A stretch of DNA of 64,000 bases from Alphaproteobacteria bacterium (GTDB taxonomy: Bacteria > Pseudomonadota > Alphaproteobacteria > Rhodobacterales > Rhodobacteraceae), in the NCBI GenBank assembly GCA_009908505.1, contig JAAAPD010000003.1, positions 145,282 through 209,281 on the forward strand. Direction: 5' to 3'. The position numbers and the translations under genes are program-made. Under the pieces are notes generated by a model, which made no database searches, was not told the DNA's origin, and worked only from the letters and a program-made list of their open reading frames with translations. Positions 21,761 to 31,564 of the stretch are shown one piece after another (position 1 is the stretch's first letter; the number at the start of each line of letters is the position of its first letter).

Positions 21761-23248
21761 ATGAACGAAATCTCCACATTCAATGCCAGCGGCACCGACA
21801 CCGAGGGCACCGAGCAAATGCCCCATTCGATCGAGGCCGAACAGCAACTTCTCGGCGCGATCCTGACCAATAACGATGTCTTCGACCGCATTGCCTCCAT
21901 CGTGCGGCCCGACCACTTCTACGACCCGGTCCATGCCCGGATCTTCGAGACCGCAGCCGCGCGGATCCAGAAGAACGCCCTCGCCTCTCCCGTGACGCTC
22001 AAGGCGTTCCTGGAGGACGACGAGGGTCTGAAGGAACTGGGCGGCCCGCCCTACCTGGCACGACTGGCCGGCGCCGCGATTTCGGCATTTGCGGCGCGCG
22101 ACTACGCGCAGATGATCTATGACCTCGCAGTGCGCCGCGAACTGATCCAGGTCGGGCAGGAAATCTCGTCCAAGGCAGCGCGGGTCAATGTGGACAGCGA
22201 GCCGAAAGAACAGATCGTCGAGGCCGAGCAGAAGCTATACCAGCTGGCCGAACAGGGCCAGTCCGAAAGCGGTTTTCAGAGCTTTCTCAAGGCTGTGACC
22301 GACGCGGTTAATGTCGCCAACGCGGCCTATCAGCGCGAGGGCGGGCTGGCGGGCGTGTCCACCGGCCTGGTCGACATGGACCAGAAGCTGGGCGGGCTGC
22401 ATTCCTCGGACCTGCTGATCCTTGCCGGTCGCCCGTCCATGGGGAAAACCTCGCTGGCAACCAATATCGCCTTCAACGTGGCCAAGGCCTACAAGCGCGG
22501 CAAGTTGACGGATGGCACCGAGGGCGCCGTGGATGGTGGCGTCGTGGGGTTCTTCAGCCTGGAGATGAGCGCCGAGCAGCTGGCCGGCCGGATCCTGGCC
22601 GAGGCCTCGGAAATCTCGTCCCACAAGATCCGCCAGGGCGACATGGACGAGGCCGAGTTCCGCCGCTTCGTGGATGCCGCCAAGGAACTGGAGGCCTGCC
22701 CGCTCTTCATCGACGACACCCCGGCCCTGCCGATTTCCCAGGTCGCCGCCCGCGCGCGGCGACTGAAACGGACCCACGGGCTGGACCTTCTGATCGTCGA
22801 CTACCTGCAATTGCTGCGGGGCAACGCCGACAACCGGGTCCAGGAGATCGCCGAGATCTCCATGGGCCTCAAGGCCATTGCCAAGGAGCTGGACATCCCC
22901 GTCGTGGCGCTGTCGCAGCTGTCGCGCCAGGTGGAAAGCCGTGACGACAAGCGGCCGCAGCTGTCCGACCTTCGCGAATCCGGTTCGATCGAGCAGGACG
23001 CGGACGTGGTCATGTTCGTCTTCCGCGAAGAGTATTACGTCGAACGGGAAAAACCCTCGGATGACCGGCTGGACGAAATGGCCGCCTGGCAGGAACGCAT
23101 GGCGCGTCTGCACGGCAAGGCCGAGGTGATCATCGGCAAGCAGCGGCACGGCCCCATCGGCACGGTCGAGCTGTCCTTCGAAAGCCAGTTCACCCGGTTC
23201 GGCAACCTCGTCAAACCGTGGCAGCAGGGCGGCGGCGATTTCGGCTGA
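21761..23248 (+). CDS. dnaB: Replicative DNA helicase
   Basis: 'MPHSIEAEQQLLGAILTNN', Walker A 'AGRPSMGKTSLATNIA', 'LLIVDYLQLLRG', 'ALSQLSRQVESRDDKRPQLSDLRESGSIEQDADVV'. Confidence 0.98.
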   Translation: MNEISTFNASGTDTEGTEQMPHSIEAEQQLLGAILTNNDVFDRIASIVRPDHFYDPVHARIFETAAARIQKNALASPVTLKAFLEDDEGLKELGGPPYLARLAGAAISAFAARDYAQMIYDLAVRRELIQVGQEISSKAARVNVDSEPKEQIVEAEQKLYQLAEQGQSESGFQSFLKAVTDAVNVANAAYQREGGLAGVSTGLVDMDQKLGGLHSSDLLILAGRPSMGKTSLATNIAFNVAKAYKRGKLTDGTEGAVDGGVVGFFSLEMSAEQLAGRILAEASEISSHKIRQGDMDEAEFRRFVDAAKELEACPLFIDDTPALPISQVAARARRLKRTHGLDLLIVDYLQLLRGNADNRVQEIAEISMGLKAIAKELDIPVVALSQLSRQVESRDDKRPQLSDLRESGSIEQDADVVMFVFREEYYVEREKPSDDRLDEMAAWQERMARLHGKAEVIIGKQRHGPIGTVELSFESQFTRFGNLVKPWQQGGGDFG

Positions 23249-23305
23249 GGCCGGCGCGCAAAACCGCGCTTGCCCCCTTGCCTGCCACCTGTCAAAACCG
23301 CGCCC

Positions 23306-24343
23306 ATGTCGACTGGTTTTTTGAATATTGATCTGACGGCGCTGGCCCATAACTGGCAGGCGCTGGATGCGATGACGAGTGTTGAGACCGCCGCCGTGGT
23401 CAAGGCCGACGCCTACGGGCTGGGGGTGGACAAGGTGGCGCGCGCCCTTGCGCGTGCGGGGGCCAAAACGTTCTTCGTGGCCGTGGCCGAGGAAGGCGTG
23501 AAACTGCGCCAGGCCCTTGGGCCGAACCCCACCATATGCGTCTTTTCCGGCCACATGCGCGGCGATACGGACATGATCGGCGACATGGGCCTGACGCCCA
23601 TGATCAACACGGTCGGCCAGCTGACCCGGCACCTTGAAAGCCTGCCGGGCCATCCCTTCGGCATCCAGCTGGATACCGGCATGAACCGCCTTGGCATGGA
23701 GATCGACGACTGGGCCAGCGTGGCCGAGATCGCGCTGGGGCAGAACTGCCGGCTTGTCATGAGCCACCTGGCCTGCGCCGACGAACCCGATCATCCGATG
23801 AACCGCCAGCAACTGGACCAGTTCCACCTGATGACCGACGGGATCGACGTGCCCCGCTCGCTGGCGCAGACCGGGGGGATCCTGCTGGGGCCCGAGTATC
23901 ATTTCGAGCTGACGCGGCCGGGGGTCGGGCTTTATGGTGGGCTGCCCTTCGCCGATGCGCAGCCCGTGGCCCATCTCGACCTGCCGGTGATCCAGCTGCG
24001 CGACGTGGCGCCGGGCGAAACCGTAGGCTACGGCAACACCTGGACGGCCGATCGGCCGACGAGGCTGGTCACGGTGGCGGCGGGCTATGCCGACGGCGTT
24101 CATCGTATCCTGTCGGGCAACCTTCAGCTTTGGCATGGCAGCCACCCGGTGCCCGTGGTGGGCCGCGTGTCGATGGACCTGATCACCGTGGATGTCACCG
24201 ACCTGGACGAGGTGCCGGGGTCGCTGTCGCTGTTATCCGCCAATCAGACGGTCGATCATATCGCCGACCGGGCCGGGACGATCGGCTACGAGGTACTGAC
24301 CTCGCTCGGCGGCCGCTACCAGCGGCGGTATTCCGGGCAATGA
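23306..24343 (+). CDS. alr: Alanine racemase
   Basis: '[17 protein letters not shown]' PLP-lysine motif, '[11 protein letters not shown]', '[15 protein letters not shown]'. Confidence 0.96.
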   Translation: MSTGFLNIDLTALAHNWQALDAMTSVETAAVVKADAYGLGVDKVARALARAGAKTFFVAVAEEGVKLRQALGPNPTICVFSGHMRGDTDMIGDMGLTPMINTVGQLTRHLESLPGHPFGIQLDTGMNRLGMEIDDWASVAEIALGQNCRLVMSHLACADEPDHPMNRQQLDQFHLMTDGIDVPRSLAQTGGILLGPEYHFELTRPGVGLYGGLPFADAQPVAHLDLPVIQLRDVAPGETVGYGNTWTADRPTRLVTVAAGYADGVHRILSGNLQLWHGSHPVPVVGRVSMDLITVDVTDLDEVPGSLSLLSANQTVDHIADRAGTIGYEVLTSLGGRYQRRYSGQ

Positions 24344-25116
24344 GGCGCCCTCTGGGTGCCATAGGGGCCACTGTGCTGGGCCTTCTGGCCGCGATCGGGC
24401 GGCTTGCGCTTTTCGTGGGCGAAACCGTGTCGCACCTGGTCCGGCCGCCCTTCTACCCGCGCGAATTTGGCCATGCCTTGGTCCAGATCGGCTATTTCTC
24501 GCTGCCCGTGGTCGGGTTGACCGCGCTGTTCACCGGCGGCGCGCTGGCCCTGCAGATCTATGCGGGCGGGTCGCGTTTCGATGCGCAGGCCGTGGTGCCG
24601 CAGATCGTGGCCATCGGCATGGTGCGCGAACTGGGCCCGGTCCTGGTGGGGCTGATGATCGCGGCGCGGGTGACATCCAGCATCGCCGCCGAGATCGCCA
24701 CCATGAAGGTGACCGAACAGATCGACGCGCTGGTGACGCTGTCGACCCATCCGATGAAATACCTCACCCTGCCGAGGGTGCTGGCCGCAACGCTGGTCAT
24801 GCCCGTGCTGGTCGGCATCGGCGACATCATCGGCATTTTCGGCGGCTATCTTGTCGGAACGGAACGGTTGGGCTTCAACTCTGCCGCCTATCTCAAGAAT
24901 ACCGCCGACTTCCTGACCCGGCTCGACATCATCTCGTCGCTGGTCAAGGGCGCGGTCTTCGGCTTCATCGCGGCGCTGATGGGATGTTATTACGGGATGC
25001 AATCGGACCGTGGTGCCATGGGCGTGGGCCGGGCCACGAAATCCTCGGTCGTGGCGGCCGCCGTGCTGATCCTGGCGGCCAACTTCCTTTTGACAGAGGC
25101 GTTCTTTTCCGCATGA
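24340..25116 (+). CDS. mlaE: MlaE-family ABC transporter permease
   Basis: '[64 protein letters not shown]'; ATG overlaps alr stop. Confidence 0.93.
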   Translation: MRRPLGAIGATVLGLLAAIGRLALFVGETVSHLVRPPFYPREFGHALVQIGYFSLPVVGLTALFTGGALALQIYAGGSRFDAQAVVPQIVAIGMVRELGPVLVGLMIAARVTSSIAAEIATMKVTEQIDALVTLSTHPMKYLTLPRVLAATLVMPVLVGIGDIIGIFGGYLVGTERLGFNSAAYLKNTADFLTRLDIISSLVKGAVFGFIAALMGCYYGMQSDRGAMGVGRATKSSVVAAAVLILAANFLLTEAFFSA

Positions 25117-25859
25117 TCCTGCTGAGTGACCTGCACAAGACCTTTGGCACCAACGCAGTGCTGCGCGGCGTGGACCTGCACGTGCCCCGCGGTGAAAGCA
25201 TGGTGGTCATCGGCGGGTCGGGCACCGGCAAGTCGGTGCTGATCAAGTGCATTCTCGGGCTGATCACGCCCGACAGCGGCACAATCGCGGTCGACGGGCA
25301 GGACGTGACCCGCGCCGACCGCGATGCGTTCCTGGCTCGGTTCGGGATGCTGTTCCAGGGCGGGGCGCTGTTCGACAGCCTGCCGGTCTGGCAGAACGTC
25401 GCCTTCCGCCTGCTGCGCGGCAGCCTGAAACGGCCCAAACCCGAGGCGCGCGAGGTGGCCATCGAAAAACTGCGCCGGGTTGGCCTGTCCCCGGATGTGG
25501 CCGACCGCCTACCCGCCGAACTGTCGGGGGGCATGCAGAAACGCGTGGGGCTGGCCCGCGCAATCGCCGCCGAGCCCGAGATCATCTTTTTCGACGAACC
25601 CACCACGGGGCTGGACCCGATCATGGCGGGCGTCATCAACGACCTGATCCGCGAAATCGTGACCGAGATGGGCGCCACCGCCATCACCATTACCCATGAC
25701 ATGGCCAGCGTGCGGGCCATCGCAGATGACGTGGCCATGCTGCATGCGGGCAAGGTGCGCTGGTCCGGACCGGTGGGCCAGATGGACGACAGCGGCGATC
25801 CCTACCTGCACCAGTTCATCACCGGCAGCGCCGAGGGCCCGATCGAGGCGATAAGGTAA
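25113..25859 (+). CDS. mlaF: MlaF-like ABC transporter ATP-binding protein
   Basis: Walker A 'IGGSGTGKSVLIKCILG', signature 'LSGGMQKRVGLARAIAAEPEIIFFDEPTTGLDPI'; ATGA overlap with permease. Confidence 0.92.
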   Translation: MILLSDLHKTFGTNAVLRGVDLHVPRGESMVVIGGSGTGKSVLIKCILGLITPDSGTIAVDGQDVTRADRDAFLARFGMLFQGGALFDSLPVWQNVAFRLLRGSLKRPKPEAREVAIEKLRRVGLSPDVADRLPAELSGGMQKRVGLARAIAAEPEIIFFDEPTTGLDPIMAGVINDLIREIVTEMGATAITITHDMASVRAIADDVAMLHAGKVRWSGPVGQMDDSGDPYLHQFITGSAEGPIEAIR

Positions 25860-25865
25860 CCCCCG

Positions 25866-26030
25866 ATGGACCCGGCCCAGGCCCCGTTTCCGTCTTGGTT
25901 GGCCTTCGCGATATCCGCCCTTGCGGGTCTGGCGCTCGTCGGCTTCGCGGCCCGGACCATGCTACGCGTGCCGAAATGGGCGGGGGTTCTTGGTCGGCGT
26001 GGTGGTGGTCTGGCCGGTTCGGAGGCGTAG
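25866..26030 (+). CDS. Possible 54-aa small membrane ORF downstream of mlaF
   Basis: MDPAQAPFPSWLAFAISALAGLALVGFAARTMLRVPKWAGVLGRRGGGLAGSEA*; one TM segment; no clear RBS. Confidence 0.3.
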   Translation: MDPAQAPFPSWLAFAISALAGLALVGFAARTMLRVPKWAGVLGRRGGGLAGSEA

Positions 26031-26314
26031 AACCATTTCTGGGGGATCGCCCAGGCATTCGCCGGCCCCTGACCCCGCTCGAACGATTCGCGCGGCCCGG
26101 CCGTTTGCCCCAAACCGTGATTTTCCGGGCGAACAATGGACTCGCTTGGCCGGCATCGTTGCGATTTGGTAAACTCGTCACGCTCTTCACCAGATTTTGC
26201 GCGCCATTGGCTGGCCTGAGACACGGCGTGAGATTTTCCCCTTTGGTAATCGGCGGAACATTGCCTATCATGAAGCGTTAAGGGTCTGCTCGTTTCGGAC
26301 TTGGGGGTTTTGTC

Positions 26315-27067
26315 ATGACTGGTTTGCTGAATCACGCGCAACGCGCGATGCATGTCGTTTCTCTGGCATTGTTAACCACGATCGGCGCGGCGGTGCTGGC
26401 CTATACCATCGCCTGTGCCCTTGGGCTCGCGCCTTGGCTGTCGCTGTCGCTCACCTTCGGGGAAACGACGATACCTCAGGCGGGCACCTATGTTCAGATC
26501 GCGCTGACCGGGATCCTTGTCTCGCTGGCCTTCTTCATTCCGGCCAACCGGCGGATCCTCGGGCTTGAACGGGCGCATCGCGATTTCCGCATCTCGATGG
26601 AGGATGTCGCCCGCGCCTACCACCTGTGCCACAGTGCCGACCGCACCGGGGTCTTCACCCTGTCGAGCGAGTTCGACGCGGTGCGCGAACGCCTGTCTTA
26701 CCTGCGCGACCACCCCGACCTGGACAGTCTGGAGCCGCAGGTGCTGGAACTGGCCGCCCAGATGAGCCAGCAATCGCGCGAGCTGGCCGATATCTACAGC
26801 GATGAAAAGGTCGCGCGGGCCAAGACGTTCCTGCGCCAGCGCCAGCAAGAGGCCGAACGCCAGCAACAGTTGATCGTCGAAGCCCTGCATGCCTGCCGCG
26901 ACCTGCGCAAATGGACCCAGCAGATTGAACTGGAGGAAAGCGTCGTGGCAAGCCAGCTGGCGCAACTCGAAGAACAGCTCGAGGCGACCCTGCCCGCCTT
27001 GGGCTATTCGCTGGGCCGCGATGGCGCCAATGTCGTGCCGCTGGGCGAACGGCCCGCGGCGGAATAG
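26315..27067 (+). CDS. Two-TM protein with cytoplasmic coiled coil, function unknown
   Basis: Two hydrophobic N-terminal segments then Gln/Glu-rich helical region 'AKTFLRQRQQEAERQQQLIVEALHACRDLRKWTQQIELEESVV'. Confidence 0.75.
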   Translation: MTGLLNHAQRAMHVVSLALLTTIGAAVLAYTIACALGLAPWLSLSLTFGETTIPQAGTYVQIALTGILVSLAFFIPANRRILGLERAHRDFRISMEDVARAYHLCHSADRTGVFTLSSEFDAVRERLSYLRDHPDLDSLEPQVLELAAQMSQQSRELADIYSDEKVARAKTFLRQRQQEAERQQQLIVEALHACRDLRKWTQQIELEESVVASQLAQLEEQLEATLPALGYSLGRDGANVVPLGERPAAE

Positions 27068-27108
27068 GGCTTGCATCCGGGGCGGTCCCGGCATCACTTG
27101 GGCCGGCC

Positions 27109-27570
27109 ATGGAAAAGACATCCCCGACACTCTGGGTCCTGCGTGGCCTGAACCTCGCCTTGCTGGTCCTGTTTCCCGTGGCCTGGTTCGCGCCGCTGCT
27201 GCGGGCGGCGTTCCTGCCGCTGTTCGGCCTGAACGAAATCTCCATCGTCTCAGGCCTGCAATCATTGTGGGACAGCGACGTGTTCCTGGCCGTGATCGTG
27301 ACCGCGCTGGCCCTCTTCGCGCCCTATCTCAAGACCATCGGGCTGGCGCTGGTGCAATTCCGGCTGCTTGATGTCCGCGCCCTGCCCGCGATCGGCTACC
27401 TTGGCAAGCTGGCGATGGCCGACATCTTCCTGATCGCGCTTTACGTCGTGGTCGTCCGCGGCGTCAGCCGCGCCCATGTCGAGGGCGCCTGGGGGCTTTA
27501 CCTGTTCACTATCTGCGTGCTGGCGTCGATCCTTCTTTCGATCCTGACAGAGCGGCAGATGAAGCGCTGA
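27109..27570 (+). CDS. Paraquat-inducible protein A (PqiA)-like membrane protein
   Basis: 'EISIVSGLQSLWDSDVFLAVIVTALALFAPYLKTIGLAL...LGKLAMADIFLIALYVVVV'. Confidence 0.85.
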   Translation: MEKTSPTLWVLRGLNLALLVLFPVAWFAPLLRAAFLPLFGLNEISIVSGLQSLWDSDVFLAVIVTALALFAPYLKTIGLALVQFRLLDVRALPAIGYLGKLAMADIFLIALYVVVVRGVSRAHVEGAWGLYLFTICVLASILLSILTERQMKR

Positions 27571-27615
27571 CGGCGGCCCATGGACAGGGCGCGAGAATTG
27601 GTCCAAAAGGTGAAC

Positions 27616-28980
27616 ATGGCCAAGGATCTGACGTTTATCTGCACCGCCTGCAACGCCGCCCATTCCAAATGGTCGGGCCAATGCGATGCCTGCGGGGCGT
27701 GGAACAGGATCGAAGAGGCCAAGCCGCTGTCCTCGGGGCCGAAGTCCAAGGGGCTGGGCGCGAAACGGGGCCGCGCACTGGACCTGACCGATCTGGCCAC
27801 CGAGCAACCCGAACCGCCCCGCACCCTGGCCGGTGTCGACGAACTGGACCGGGTCCTGGGCGGCGGGCTGGTCAAGGCCAGCGCCCTGCTGGTGGGCGGC
27901 GATCCGGGCATCGGTAAATCCACGCTGTTGTTGCAGGCCGCCGCGCGGTTCGCGCGCAACGGGCTGAAGGTGCTGTATGTCTCGGGCGAGGAATCGGCCG
28001 CGCAGGTGCAGATGCGCGCGCGGCGGCTGGAACTGACCGAAAGCCCGGTGCGCCTGGCCAGCGAAACCAACCTGCGCGACATCCTGACCACGCTGGAGGA
28101 ACAGACCCCCGACCTTGTCATCATCGATTCCATCCAGACCATGTGGCTGGACACTGTCGAGGCCGCACCCGGGTCGGTCAGCCAGGTGCGGTCGGCCGCG
28201 CATGAGCTGACGACCTTCGCCAAGCGGCGCGGCATCGCCGTGGTCATGGTCGGCCATGTCACCAAGGAAGGCCAGATCGCCGGCCCCCGCGTAGTCGAGC
28301 ACATGGTCGACACGGTTCTCTATTTCGAGGGCGAGCGCGGCCATCAGTTCCGGATCCTGCGCGCGGTCAAGAACCGCTTCGGCCCCGCCGACGAGATCGG
28401 CGTGTTCGAGATGACTGGCCGCGGCCTCGTTGAGGTCAAGAACCCTTCGGCGCTGTTTTTGTCCGAACGGGGCGAGCCGGCGCCGGGTTCGGTGGTTTTC
28501 GCCGGGATCGAGGGGTCGCGCCCGATGCTGTGCGAGTTCCAGGCGCTGGTCGCCCCCTCGCCCCATTCCCAACCCCGCCGCACCGTCGTGGGCTGGGATG
28601 GCGGGCGGCTGGCAATGATCTTGGCGGTGCTCGAATCCCGCGCGGGCATCCCCTTTACCGGGCTCGATGTCTACCTGAACGTGGCCGGTGGCCTGCGGGT
28701 GGGCGAACCGGCCGCCGATCTGGCCGTCGCCGCGGCGCTGATCTCGGCGCGCGAGGACGCGGCTCTGCCCAAGGATTGCGTCGTCTTCGGGGAAATCTCG
28801 CTCTCGGGGGCGCTACGCCCGGTGGGCCAGGCCGAAAATCGGTTGAAAGAAGCCGCAAAACTTGGTTTTAGAACGGCGGTAACCCCGGTGCGGGCAAAAC
28901 GCGTGGGGTCCGGCGGCGTCGAGTTGCGCGAAATGCGGGACCTGCCGGAATTCGTCGAAGGGGTCTTCGGGGCACGATAG
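27616..28980 (+). CDS. radA: DNA repair protein RadA
   Basis: N-terminal C4 zinc finger 'FICTACNAAHSKWSGQCDACGAWN', Walker A 'GGDPGIGKSTLLLQ', KNRFG motif, Lon-like C-terminus. Confidence 0.97.
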   Translation: MAKDLTFICTACNAAHSKWSGQCDACGAWNRIEEAKPLSSGPKSKGLGAKRGRALDLTDLATEQPEPPRTLAGVDELDRVLGGGLVKASALLVGGDPGIGKSTLLLQAAARFARNGLKVLYVSGEESAAQVQMRARRLELTESPVRLASETNLRDILTTLEEQTPDLVIIDSIQTMWLDTVEAAPGSVSQVRSAAHELTTFAKRRGIAVVMVGHVTKEGQIAGPRVVEHMVDTVLYFEGERGHQFRILRAVKNRFGPADEIGVFEMTGRGLVEVKNPSALFLSERGEPAPGSVVFAGIEGSRPMLCEFQALVAPSPHSQPRRTVVGWDGGRLAMILAVLESRAGIPFTGLDVYLNVAGGLRVGEPAADLAVAAALISAREDAALPKDCVVFGEISLSGALRPVGQAENRLKEAAKLGFRTAVTPVRAKRVGSGGVELREMRDLPEFVEGVFGAR

Positions 28981-29015
28981 GCCCCAAAGCCCACCAAAAC
29001 AGGAAGGGCCGGCAC

Positions 29016-29570
29016 ATGGGCGAATTCACCCTTATTGATGGCATCGTCGCCGTCGTCATCGTCTTGTCGTCCCTGCTGGCCTACAGTCGCGGCTTCGTGC
29101 GCGAGGCATTGGCCATCGCGGGCTGGATCGTGGCCGCCGTGCTGGCCTTCATCTTCGCCGATCAGGTGCAGCCGCTGGTGCGCCAAATCCCTGTGCTGGG
29201 TGAATTTATCGGCGACAGTTGCGAATTGTCGATTATCGCCGCCTTCGCCGCGGTCTTCGCGGTGGTGCTGGTGATCGTCTCGATCTTCACGCCGCTGTTT
29301 TCCTCGCTGGTGCAGCGATCGGTCCTCGGTGGGCTGGACCAGGGGGTCGGGTTCCTTTTCGGGGCGCTGCGGGGGATCCTTCTGGTTGCGGTGGCCTTCT
29401 TCGTCTACGACACGATCCTGGAAAGCCAGAATGTCGAGATGGTCGAGGACAGCCGCGCCAAGGCGGTTTTCGGCAACTTCACCGACCGCCTGCAATCAGA
29501 AGACCCCGAACAGGCCCTGGGCTGGATCACCACGCAGTACGAACAGCTTGTCGGGGGATGCGCGCCGTAG
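29016..29570 (+). CDS. cvpA: CvpA family protein
   Basis: Four-TM 'TLIDGIVAVVIVLSSLLAYSRGFVREALAIAGWIVAAVLAF'; upstream of purF. Confidence 0.92.
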   Translation: MGEFTLIDGIVAVVIVLSSLLAYSRGFVREALAIAGWIVAAVLAFIFADQVQPLVRQIPVLGEFIGDSCELSIIAAFAAVFAVVLVIVSIFTPLFSSLVQRSVLGGLDQGVGFLFGALRGILLVAVAFFVYDTILESQNVEMVEDSRAKAVFGNFTDRLQSEDPEQALGWITTQYEQLVGGCAP

Positions 29571-29669
29571 CGACCGCGCATCGATTCTTGTGATAGTTTC
29601 GTGACAGAGCGGCCGCATGCCACTATGACGGGGCCAAGGTTCAATCCGTGAGATTCGGAGGGTCCATAC

Positions 29670-31139
29670 GTGACCAAGGTGCTGCCGCCCGCCCACCCAT
29701 TCGACGATGACAAACTGAAAGAAGAGTGCGGGGTGTTCGGCACCGTCGGCGTATCCGACGCCGCCTCGATCGTGGCCCTGGGCCTTCATGCCCTGCAACA
29801 TCGCGGGCAAGAAGCCGGGGGCATCGTCACCCATGATCCCGAACACGGGTTCAATTCCGCCCGGCGCTTCGGACTGGTGCGTGACAACTTCACCTCGGAA
29901 AAGCTGCTCAACACCCTGCCCGGCCCGATCGGGATCGGCCATGTGCGCTATTCCACCGCCGGGTCAAAGGGCGGCACCCAGATCCGCGACGTGCAGCCTT
30001 TCTTCGGGGAATTCGCCATGGGCGGCGCGGCCATCGCCCATAACGGCAACATCACCAACGCCCTGCAATTGCGCAAGGAACTGATCGAGCGCGGATCGAT
30101 CTTTCAAAGCTCCAGCGACAGCGAATGCATCATCCACCTGATGGCGCGGTCCATGGGCCGCACCATTCCCGACCGCATGGAAGAGGCGCTGCGCAAGGTC
30201 GAAGGCGCCTTTTCCGTGGTCGCCATGACCCGCACCAAGCTGATCGGCTGCCGCGATCCGCTCGGCGTGCGCCCCCTGGTTCTGGGCAAGCTGGGCGAAG
30301 GCTGGGTCCTGGCCAGCGAAACCTGCGCGCTGGACATCATCGGTGCCGAGTTCCTGCGCGAGATCGAGCCGGGCGAGATGGTCGTCATCTCGGCCGAGCA
30401 TGGCATCCAGAGCCATTATCCCTTCCGCCCCGCCAAGTCGCGCTTTTGCATCTTCGAGCACGTCTATTTCAGCCGCCCCGACAGCATCCTTGGCGGCCAG
30501 TCCGTCTATTCGACGCGCGAGAACATCGGCCGCGAACTGGCCAAGGAAAGCCCGGTCGAGGCCGACCTGGTCTGCCCCGTCCCCGACAGCGGCACGCCGG
30601 CGGCCATCGGCTATGCCCTGCAAAGCGGCATTCCCTACGCAATGGGGATCATCCGCAACCAGTATATGGGCCGCACCTTCATCGAGCCGACCGAGCAGAT
30701 CCGCAACATGGGCGTTCGCCTGAAACTGAACGTCAACCGCGCGCTGATCCGGGGCAAGCGGGTGATCCTGGTCGATGACAGCGTCGTGCGCGGCACCACC
30801 AGCCGCAAGATCAAGGACATGATCCTCGATGCCGGCGCCGCCGAGGTGCACTTCCGCATCGCCAGCCCGCCCACGGCCTGGCCCTGCTTCTACGGCGTGG
30901 ACACGCCGCAGCGCGAAAAGCTGCTGGCCGCGACAATGTCCGAGGACGAGATGCGCGAGCACCTGGGCGTCAACAGCCTGAGATTCATCTCGCTCGACGG
31001 GCTGTATCGCGCCGTCGGCGAGGCACAGGGCCGCGACGCCTCGAGCCCGCAATATTGCGATGCCTGCTTTTCGGGCGAATATCCGGTGGAACCGTCTGAT
31101 ATGCTGGATCAGGGCTTTCGGATGAAGGCTGCTGAATAG
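29670..31139 (+). CDS. purF: Amidophosphoribosyltransferase (GTG start)
   Basis: 'EECGVFGTVG', 'GIGHVRYSTAGSK', 'VILVDDSVVRGTTSRKIKDMI'. Confidence 0.97.
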   Translation: MTKVLPPAHPFDDDKLKEECGVFGTVGVSDAASIVALGLHALQHRGQEAGGIVTHDPEHGFNSARRFGLVRDNFTSEKLLNTLPGPIGIGHVRYSTAGSKGGTQIRDVQPFFGEFAMGGAAIAHNGNITNALQLRKELIERGSIFQSSSDSECIIHLMARSMGRTIPDRMEEALRKVEGAFSVVAMTRTKLIGCRDPLGVRPLVLGKLGEGWVLASETCALDIIGAEFLREIEPGEMVVISAEHGIQSHYPFRPAKSRFCIFEHVYFSRPDSILGGQSVYSTRENIGRELAKESPVEADLVCPVPDSGTPAAIGYALQSGIPYAMGIIRNQYMGRTFIEPTEQIRNMGVRLKLNVNRALIRGKRVILVDDSVVRGTTSRKIKDMILDAGAAEVHFRIASPPTAWPCFYGVDTPQREKLLAATMSEDEMREHLGVNSLRFISLDGLYRAVGEAQGRDASSPQYCDACFSGEYPVEPSDMLDQGFRMKAAE

Positions 31140-31218
31140 GCGATCGGCCGGTTTCCGCTGCATCGCGGCATTCCCCACCAACCCCCCTTTTCAACGCCCG
31201 CTCGCAGGCCTATGTGCC

Positions 31219-31234
31219 GTCCGTTCGCACGGAC
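31219..31234 (+). promoter_or_regulatory. Hairpin GTCCGT-TCGC-ACGGAC just upstream of the following small ORF
   Basis: Perfect 6-bp stem with 4-nt loop. Confidence 0.3.
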
Positions 31235-31260
31235 AGGTGCACACGGAAAAGGCTTTCCAA

Positions 31261-31515
31261 ATGACCCAAACGACCAACGAGGTCACCGCCCAGGCGGCGA
31301 CCGAACCCGACGCGCTGCCGCTGCATGGCACACGGCTGATCGGCACGATGACGGGCAATGACCCGGCCCGCGCCCTGCTGCGCGACAGCAATGGCAAAAT
31401 CCTCTCGGTCGCCGCCGGGCAGGAGACGCGCGCGGGCAAGGTTCATGCCATCCACGCGGATCACATCATCCTGCACCGCCGGGACCGGTTGCATCGGCTG
31501 GCGCTTGCCGGCTGA
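31261..31515 (+). CDS. Small protein with GspC/PilP HR-like domain (alternative GTG start at 31237)
   Basis: 'LPLHGTRLIGTMTGNDPARALLRDSNGKILSVAAGQETRAGKVHAIHADHIILHRRDRLHRLAL' follows the HR-domain pattern. Confidence 0.6.
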   Translation: MTQTTNEVTAQAATEPDALPLHGTRLIGTMTGNDPARALLRDSNGKILSVAAGQETRAGKVHAIHADHIILHRRDRLHRLALAG

Positions 31516-31564
31516 GACACCGCGCGGGATTGCCAAGGCCGTGCCGCTGTCATAACAGCGGCTC

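Noticed and set aside
22235-24145. 636-aa minus-strand ORF opposite dnaB and alr
   Set aside because: Spans two clear genes on the other strand; antisense artefact of high GC.
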